Shown piece by piece: positions 56,873-64,000 of a stretch of DNA of 64,000 bases. Where the stretch lies: assembly GCA_002841395.1 (NCBI GenBank), contig PGZM01000006.1:62001-126000 (forward strand), written 5' to 3'. A program made the translations under genes and the position numbers. The notes below the pieces were generated by a model, which was not told where the DNA came from, searched no databases, and was given only the letters and a program-made list of their open reading frames with translations. How positions within the stretch are numbered: the stretch's first letter is position 1; the number at the start of each line of letters is the position of its first letter. The DNA comes from Firmicutes bacterium HGW-Firmicutes-9 (GTDB lineage Bacteria > Bacillota > Clostridia > Christensenellales > CAG-138).

Positions 56873-57529
56873 ATGGGACTCGACGCATTTCTTCCGATTT
56901 GGAAGCACCTCACGAAAGAAGACCAGCAGGCGCTGGAAGATGCCGCTGTATTTCGCAGCGTGCCAAAGGGCACGATCATCCACAACGGCTCGGCGGATTG
57001 CATCGGCGTACTCGTGATCAAGGGCGGACAGCTCCGCTCCTATATCGTCTCCGACGAAGGAAAAGAAGTGACGCTGTATCGTCTATTGGAGCGGGATATC
57101 TGCCTGTTTTCCGCGGCGTGCATGATGTCCAGCATCCGCTTTGAGGTCACCATCGAAACCGAAAAGGATTCCGATGTCTGGCTGATTCAGACCGAGGCGT
57201 ACCACGCGGTGATGGAGCGCAGCGCACCGCTGGCAAACTACACCTGCCAGGTGCTGTCCTCGCGGTTTTCCGAGGTGATGTGGCTGATGGATCAGATCCT
57301 GTTCAAGCGCTTTGATGCGCGTCTTGCGACCTTCCTTCTAGAAGAGAGCACGATTGAGGACTGCGACACGCTGGATATCACGCACGAGAAGATTGCAAAC
57401 CATATGGGCACCGCGCGCGAAGTGGTCACACGCATGCTCAAGTATTTTCAGGAAGAGGGTATGGTCACGCTCACACGCGGCGGGGTGACCCTCGTCGACC
57501 GCGCGAAGCTGAATACAAAGGCAGGGTAA
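56873..57529 (+). CDS. Crp/Fnr-family transcriptional regulator
   Basis: A 218-residue regulator. The N-terminal cyclic-nucleotide-type beta-barrel (about 15-120) has RSVPKGTIIHNGS and LLERDICLFSAACMMSS. The helix-turn-helix near the C-terminus reads DITHEKIANHMGTAREVVTR, followed by a wing (TLTRGGVTLVD). The N-terminal cysteine cluster that defines oxygen-sensing Fnr is absent, so it senses something else, perhaps redox or heme in the manner of other clostridial members. It is transcribed away from desulfoferrodoxin and probably controls it. AGGAGGAA precedes the ATG. Confidence 0.9.
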   Translation: MGLDAFLPIWKHLTKEDQQALEDAAVFRSVPKGTIIHNGSADCIGVLVIKGGQLRSYIVSDEGKEVTLYRLLERDICLFSAACMMSSIRFEVTIETEKDSDVWLIQTEAYHAVMERSAPLANYTCQVLSSRFSEVMWLMDQILFKRFDARLATFLLEESTIEDCDTLDITHEKIANHMGTAREVVTRMLKYFQEEGMVTLTRGGVTLVDRAKLNTKAG

Positions 57530-57586
57530 AAGCGGGCTTTTGTTCGGCTGTGCTTTCTAAAACAAAACACATTTTGGCTTTCATCG

Positions 57587-57616
57587 AATTCGGCGATTCA
57601 TTCGCCGAATTTGTTT
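57587..57616 (+). terminator. Terminator of the Crp/Fnr regulator gene
   Basis: A ten-base stem (AATTCGGCGA with TCGCCGAATT) and a five-base loop are followed by TGTTTT. Confidence 0.8.
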
Positions 57617-57695
57617 TATAAATGCTCTTTGAGCATTTTATACTCGCAGTAAAAAACAGGAGCGATGTCTCTGGCATCACTCCTGAACAACTGCA

Positions 57696-57727
57696 AAGCG
57701 CCGTCCGGGTGGAGCCGGGCGGCGCTT
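57696..57727 (-). terminator. Terminator after thioredoxin
   Basis: A 13-base stem (AAGCGCCGTCCGG with CCGGGCGGCGCTT, one G-T pair). The T run on the minus strand is short, so the efficiency is unsure. Confidence 0.6.
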
Positions 57728-57752
57728 ATTGCATTGCTTGCAGTTTCTTTCC

Positions 57753-58061
57753 TTACGGGATCAAGGAGAGGATTTGAGGTTTGGGACGCGCGCCGGCGGT
57801 CTGATTGACCACTTTGCCGTCCTTCATGACGATGAGCGTGGGGATGCTCATAACGCCAAACTTGGCTGCGAGTTCGGGCTGTTCGTCGACGTTCACTTTG
57901 CCGACGGAGATATCCGCCCGCTCTTTTGCGATCTCATCGATGATGGGGGAAACCATGCGGCACGGGCCACACCAGCTTGCCCAGAAGTCGAGGAGTACGG
58001 GTTTTGTTTCTTTTAAAACTTCTGCATCGAAGTTGTCCTTCGTGATTACTTTAACGGACAT
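57753..58061 (-). CDS. trxA: Thioredoxin
   Basis: A 102-residue thioredoxin. The redox site is DFWASWCGPCRM (about residues 25-36), the cis-proline is in MSIPTLIVMKDG, and VDEQPELAAKFGV precedes it. It reduces disulfides in cytoplasmic proteins. The ATG giving MSVKVI follows AAAGGAG; an upstream in-frame ATG adds 11 unrelated residues. The C-terminus ends ARPKPQILSLIP, slightly shorter than many thioredoxins. It stands alone, converging on the Crp/Fnr gene. Confidence 0.95.
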   Translation of the reverse strand: MSVKVITKDNFDAEVLKETKPVLLDFWASWCGPCRMVSPIIDEIAKERADISVGKVNVDEQPELAAKFGVMSIPTLIVMKDGKVVNQTAGARPKPQILSLIP

Positions 58062-58202
58062 AGTATTTAGCTCCTTTGCTGTTGATGTTATCATTGTACG
58101 AAAATCAACACGTCTATACAGTGACTATGTTACACTGATAATATACCATGTTTTGGGCGTTTTTTGGGGAAAATATAAATAAAAAAACGGGAGGGTTTTT
58201 TC

Positions 58203-58763
58203 ATGAAACTTGTGATTCTTTTCGGGCCGCACGCGGTAGGCAAGATGACGGTCGGACAGGAGCTTTGCCGCCGGACGGGACTGAAGCTCTTTCACAACCA
58301 TATGACCATCGAAGCGCTGGGCGATCTGTTTGTCAACCATCCGGCGATCGGCGGAAAACTCGTGAACCTGTTTCGCGAGGAGGTGTTTCTGGCGTTCCGC
58401 AATCTAGACGAAGCGGGTATGGTCTTTACCTATATGTGGGCGCTGGACGCGGAGAGCGACTGGGCGTATGTGCGGCATGTGGAAGCGCTGTTTTCCGAGG
58501 TCGGCGCGGACGTGTACTATGTTGAGCTGGAGGCGGAGGAGTCCGTGCGACGCGTGCGAAATCGAACGGAAAATCGCCTGATGAATAAGCCGAGCAAGCG
58601 CAATCTGGAGCATTCGGACGCGCTGTTTACCGCGCTGGAGAGCCGGTATCGGCTCAACTCGCTGCCCGGCGAGATTCAGAAATCGCGCTATATGCGCCTC
58701 AACAACACCGATCTTTCGCCGGAAGAGGCGGCAAAGCGCATCTGCGAGCAGTTCGGGTTCTAG
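58203..58763 (+). CDS. P-loop kinase-like protein (shikimate kinase-like)
   Basis: A 186-residue NTP-binding protein. The P-loop reads ILFGPHAVGKMT (about residues 5-16), and a lid-like region follows at SVRRVRNRTENRLMNKPSKR. The size and layout fit small-molecule kinases of the shikimate/adenylate kinase type that are often labelled as unknown. The usual Lys-Ser/Thr pair of the P-loop is Lys-Met-Thr here. HNHMTIEALGDLF after strand 2 recurs in related proteins. The substrate is unknown. A strong GGGAGGG site precedes the ATG. Confidence 0.75.
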   Translation: MKLVILFGPHAVGKMTVGQELCRRTGLKLFHNHMTIEALGDLFVNHPAIGGKLVNLFREEVFLAFRNLDEAGMVFTYMWALDAESDWAYVRHVEALFSEVGADVYYVELEAEESVRRVRNRTENRLMNKPSKRNLEHSDALFTALESRYRLNSLPGEIQKSRYMRLNNTDLSPEEAAKRICEQFGF

Positions 58764-58863
58764 TCTCGCTATTCGGCTTTATGCACTTTAGCACGTTAAA
58801 ACAGCGCACAGAAAAAGCCGTAAACTGGCAATATTCCGTGGATACGAAATTTTCAACAGTGTA

Positions 58864-58892
58864 TTGACGTGGATGATTATGCAGGATAGACT
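58864..58892 (+). promoter_or_regulatory. Promoter of the hut operon
   Basis: TTGACG and TAGACT are exactly 17 bases apart, about 40 bases before hutH. Confidence 0.8.
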
Positions 58893-58934
58893 CAGTTTAT
58901 CCGAGGAAATATTCGCGAACACGGAGTATAACAA

Positions 58935-60458
58935 ATGATCGAACTTAACGGAGCAACCCTAACCATAGATGAGGTCGTCCGCGTCTGCCGCGAGGGCGAA
59001 TTGGCGGAGATTCCGCAGGAGGCGCAGGTCGCCATCAACCACTCCCGCGCGCATGTCGAGGCGATGCTCAAAAGCGGCGAGGCGGTCTACGGACTCACCA
59101 CCGGCTTTGGCAAGTTCTCCGAAGTGCGCATTGCGGACGAAGACGCGGCAGAGTTGCAGCGTAACCTGATCGTCAGCCATTCCTGCGGCACGGGCGAGCC
59201 CCTGCCGAAAGAGGCCGTGCGCGGCATCATGCTGCTGCGGCTCAACGCGCTTGCTTCCGGCTTCTCCGGCATCCGGCTAAGCACGATGGAGACGCTGCTT
59301 CTGATGCTCAACCGCGGCGTGCATCCCGTCGTGCCCGAAAAGGGCAGCCTCGGTGCGAGCGGGGATCTCGTGCCGCTTGCGCATATGGTGCTGCCGCTGA
59401 TCGGATTGGGGCTTGCGGAATACCGCGGCGAAGTCCTTGATGGAGCAGAAGCGATGCGCCGCGCGGGGATTACACCCGTGCAGCTTGCGGCGAAAGAAGG
59501 CCTCGCGCTCATCAACGGCACGCAGGTGATGACCGCCATCGGCGCGCTCTGCGTGCACGACGCGATGCAGCTATCAAAAAACGCGGACATCGTAGCTTCC
59601 CTGACCTGCGAGGCGCAAAACTGCATCACAAAGGCGTTTGATCCGCGCGTACACCTACTTCGCGGTCATATGGGACAGATCGACTGCGCGGAAAACCTGA
59701 GAAACATTTTAAAGGATAGCCAGCTCTCCGGCGAGACCATCCCCGGCAAAGTGCAGGACGCGTATTCCATCCGCTGCATCCCGCAGATTCACGGCGCAAG
59801 CCGGGACGCAATCTGCTATGTCTACGAAGCGGTCAGCCGCGAGATCAACGCGGTCACCGACAATCCCCTGATCTTTCCGAAAGAGGGCGACGTCATCTCC
59901 GGCGGCAACTTCCACGGGCAGCCGATGGCGCTCGCGTTCGATTTTCTTGCAATCGCCCTTGCGGAGTTTGCAAATGTATCCGAGCGCAGAACAGAGCGCC
60001 TCGTCAACCCCGCGCTGAACAACCATCTGCCCGCGTTCCTTGCTCCTAACGGGGGACTCAACAGTGGATTCATGATCGCGCAATACTCTGCTGCAGCGCT
60101 GGTTTCCGAAAACAAAGTGCTCGCGCATCCCGCGAGTGTGGATTCGATCCCATCCTCCGCGAATCAGGAGGATCACGTCAGCATGGGCACGATATCAGCG
60201 CGAAAAGCGGTCGAGATTCTCAAAAACGCGCAGCGCGTGCTCGCCATAGAGCTCTTCGCGGCGGGACAGGCGACAGGGATGATCGGAGAGGACAAGCTTG
60301 CGCCCGCGACCCGCGCGGCATACAACGTGCTGCGGCAGGATGTGCCTATGGTGGAGCGCGATATTTTAATGTACGAACAGATGAACAAGTGCGAGCGCAT
60401 CGTGATCGAGAACCGGCTGATTCCCGCCGTGGAAGCGATCACGGGCGAACTGAACTGA
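58935..60458 (+). CDS. hutH: Histidine ammonia-lyase
   Basis: The 507-residue first enzyme of histidine breakdown, which removes ammonia from histidine to give urocanate. The Ala-Ser-Gly triad that forms the MIO cofactor lies in GSLGASGDLVPLAH (about residues 143-145). YGLTTGFGKF near residue 52 and QDAYSIRC with PQIHGASRD further on are also standard. Length is normal. It heads the operon, and its stop is 18 bases before hutU. No Hut regulator is adjacent. Confidence 0.96.
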   Translation: MIELNGATLTIDEVVRVCREGELAEIPQEAQVAINHSRAHVEAMLKSGEAVYGLTTGFGKFSEVRIADEDAAELQRNLIVSHSCGTGEPLPKEAVRGIMLLRLNALASGFSGIRLSTMETLLLMLNRGVHPVVPEKGSLGASGDLVPLAHMVLPLIGLGLAEYRGEVLDGAEAMRRAGITPVQLAAKEGLALINGTQVMTAIGALCVHDAMQLSKNADIVASLTCEAQNCITKAFDPRVHLLRGHMGQIDCAENLRNILKDSQLSGETIPGKVQDAYSIRCIPQIHGASRDAICYVYEAVSREINAVTDNPLIFPKEGDVISGGNFHGQPMALAFDFLAIALAEFANVSERRTERLVNPALNNHLPAFLAPNGGLNSGFMIAQYSAAALVSENKVLAHPASVDSIPSSANQEDHVSMGTISARKAVEILKNAQRVLAIELFAAGQATGMIGEDKLAPATRAAYNVLRQDVPMVERDILMYEQMNKCERIVIENRLIPAVEAITGELN

Positions 60459-60476
60459 GAAGCGAAGGATGCGGCG

Positions 60477-62477
<2,001 letters not shown>

Positions 62478-62494
62478 TTAGGAGAAGATATTTT

Positions 62495-63388
62495 ATGGCT
62501 AAGATTATCGAATGTGTACCCAATATTTCCACGGCGGATGGCGATCTCGTCAAGCAAGCCGCCGGCGTTGTTCGCTCCACGCCGGGCGTGACGCTCCTCA
62601 ATACCTCCAGCGACGAGAGCCACAACCGCACGGTGATCACGTTTGTGGGCGATCCTGAAGGCGTTGCGGAGGCTGCCGTGCAGCTCGCGAAATTCGCCGC
62701 GCGCACCATCGACCTGACCAAGCACAAAGGTGAGCACCCGCGTATGGGCGCGATCGACGTGATTCCCTTTATCCCCATCCGCGAGGTGGAGATGGACGAG
62801 TGCATCGCGCTCTCCAAATCTGTCGCCGCGCGCATCTGGGAAGAGGCGTGCATGCCCGTGTTCCTCTATGAAGCGTCCGCAACCGCGCCGCACCGCGAGA
62901 ATCTGGCCGCCATCCGCAAGGGACAGTTTGAGGGCATGGCGGAGAAGGTGAAAGAGCCCGATTGGGAGCCGGATTTCGGCGGCAAGACCATTCACCCAAC
63001 CGCGGGCGTGGTGGCCGTCGGTGCGCGGGCGCCGCTGATCGCGTTTAACATCAACCTCTCCACGGCGGATGTCGCCATCGCGGACAAGATCGCCCGCGTG
63101 ATCCGGCAGTCCGGCGGCGGCCTCAACTGCGTCAAGGCGATGGGCGTCTACCTCAAGGAACGCAACTGCGCGCAGGTTTCGATCAACATGACCAACTATT
63201 GCCAGACGCCGCTGTACCGCGCGGTGGAGTTTGTCCGCTTTGAAGCGGCGCGCTACGGCGTGAACATCATCGGCACCGAGATCGTCGGTCTTGTGCCCAT
63301 GCGCGCGCTGATCGACAGCGCGGAGTATTATCTGGGGATAGAGAATTTCGATCCCGAGACGCAGGTTTTGGAGTACCGTTTGAACTAA
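62495..63388 (+). CDS. ftcD: Glutamate formimidoyltransferase
   Basis: A 297-residue enzyme that moves the formimino group from formimino-glutamate to tetrahydrofolate, releasing glutamate. The protein opens with IIECVPNISTADGD and carries HKGEHPRMGAIDVIPFIP, both standard for the FT N-subdomain. It is the stand-alone bacterial form; mammals fuse it to a cyclodeaminase, which would be expected as a separate gene (fchA) downstream of the window. Its presence shows that the pathway ends by transfer to folate and not by hydrolysis to formamide or formate. A TTAGGAGAAG site precedes the ATG. Confidence 0.95.
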   Translation: MAKIIECVPNISTADGDLVKQAAGVVRSTPGVTLLNTSSDESHNRTVITFVGDPEGVAEAAVQLAKFAARTIDLTKHKGEHPRMGAIDVIPFIPIREVEMDECIALSKSVAARIWEEACMPVFLYEASATAPHRENLAAIRKGQFEGMAEKVKEPDWEPDFGGKTIHPTAGVVAVGARAPLIAFNINLSTADVAIADKIARVIRQSGGGLNCVKAMGVYLKERNCAQVSINMTNYCQTPLYRAVEFVRFEAARYGVNIIGTEIVGLVPMRALIDSAEYYLGIENFDPETQVLEYRLN

Positions 63389-63415
63389 GATTTGGATGTA
63401 AACGGAGGACAAAAT

Positions 63416-64000
63416 ATGCTCCTCATCCACAACATCGGCCTCTTGCAAACCCCCGTCGGCAACACGAGCCTGGGGGGTGTTTCGCAAGGCGAAAACCGTA
63501 AGTATCGTAATGCGAGCGTGCTGATCGAAGGAGAAACCATCGTCGAGATCGCACATGACGGCACGTTGCCCGCTTGCCCGCCCGACACCGAGCGGCTGGA
63601 CGCGCAGGGTACGTTCGTCACGCCCGGCTGGGTGGATGCGCATACGCACCTCGTCTTCGGCGGCTGGCGGCAACATGAAATACCGCTCAAGCTCAAGGGC
63701 GCGAGCTACCTAGAGATTCTGCAATCCGGCGGCGGCATCCTAGACACCGTGCGTCAAACACGGCAGATGAGCGAGGACGAGCTGTTCTCACGCGCGATGG
63801 GTTTTCTCGACGAGCAGCTGCATTTCGGCGTCACCACGACGGAGATCAAGAGCGGCTACGGGCTGGATTTGGAGAACGAGCTCAAGCAGCTCCGCGTGAT
63901 TCGTCGTCTGAATGAAGCACACGCGATGGACATCGTGCCGACCTGCATGGCGGCGCACGCCGTCCCGCCGGAGTTTAGCGGGCGCACGGACGACTATGTG
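63416..64000 (+). CDS. hutI: Imidazolonepropionase, N-terminal part
   Basis: The first 195 residues; the gene runs off the right edge. HutI opens the imidazolone ring to give formimino-glutamate. The metal-binding motif is GWVDAHTHLVFGG (about residues 70-82), and TTTEIKSGYGLDLENELK and PTCMAAHAVPPEF follow, as in the amidohydrolase family. The ATG comes after GGAGGAC, 27 bases beyond the ftcD stop. The remaining metal ligands are outside the window. Confidence 0.94.
   Translation, partial: MLLIHNIGLLQTPVGNTSLGGVSQGENRKYRNASVLIEGETIVEIAHDGTLPACPPDTERLDAQGTFVTPGWVDAHTHLVFGGWRQHEIPLKLKGASYLEILQSGGGILDTVRQTRQMSEDELFSRAMGFLDEQLHFGVTTTEIKSGYGLDLENELKQLRVIRRLNEAHAMDIVPTCMAAHAVPPEFSGRTDDYV

Overview
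The window reads as chromosomal DNA from a GC-rich low-GC-phylum (Firmicutes) anaerobe, most likely an uncultured gut or rumen Clostridia; the order is a guess (Christensenellales-like). The support is a remB gene between recF and gyrB, KtrAB potassium uptake, an S-box (SAM-I) riboswitch in front of metK, desulfoferrodoxin, strong AGGAGG-type ribosome sites, a LytR-CpsA-Psr protein, BspA-type leucine-rich repeats, CotH, and many secreted proteins held by a C-terminal membrane helix after a Thr/Pro linker. No rRNA, tRNA, CRISPR array, phage or transposase was seen.

Layout. 0-6 kb: the end of mnmG overlapping rsmG, an unknown membrane protein, a MATE exporter, and ktrB-ktrA behind a hairpin-rich leader. 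6-12 kb: a PlsC-type acyltransferase with a zinc ribbon, a small Smr protein, a GT4 glycosyltransferase, a secreted phosphodiester-glycosidase-domain protein, rarA and a DUF3592 protein. 12-17 kb: a three-gene module of CotH kinase with lamin-tail domains, VTC-domain protein and DUF4956 membrane protein. 17-18.7 kb: two AT-rich orphan genes. 19-25 kb: recF-remB-gyrB-gyrA. mnmG-rsmG and recF-gyrBA are normally neighbours of oriC, but no dnaA-dnaN lies between them here.

25-32 kb: a 2H phosphoesterase, an MFS transporter interrupted by one in-frame TAG, then a cell-surface carbohydrate cluster (a PIG-L deacetylase, a very small membrane protein, and an 825-residue protein joining a degenerate PIG-L domain to a glycosidase domain). 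32-33 kb: riboswitch and metK. 33.4-41 kb: a less GC-rich surface-protein island with a DUF5050-like lipoprotein, three paralogous small lipoproteins of an unrecognised family and two LRR_5 proteins. Two of its promoters are near-identical 69-base copies, each holding a LexA-type inverted repeat beside the -10 element.

41-54 kb: envelope genes (glycosidase-domain protein, GT2-GtrA glycosyltransferase, LCP protein, a beta-helix lipoprotein, a TadG-like protein, a DegT aminotransferase) mixed with a HAD phosphatase, a ferredoxin-nitroreductase, a cytoplasmic protein with a BMP-type fold and a metallophosphoesterase. 54-58.8 kb: a GntR regulator, desulfoferrodoxin divergent from a Crp/Fnr regulator, thioredoxin and a P-loop kinase-like protein. 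58.9 kb to the end: a histidine-utilisation operon, hutH-hutU-ftcD-hutI (last gene cut by the window), which takes histidine to glutamate and passes the formimino group to tetrahydrofolate.
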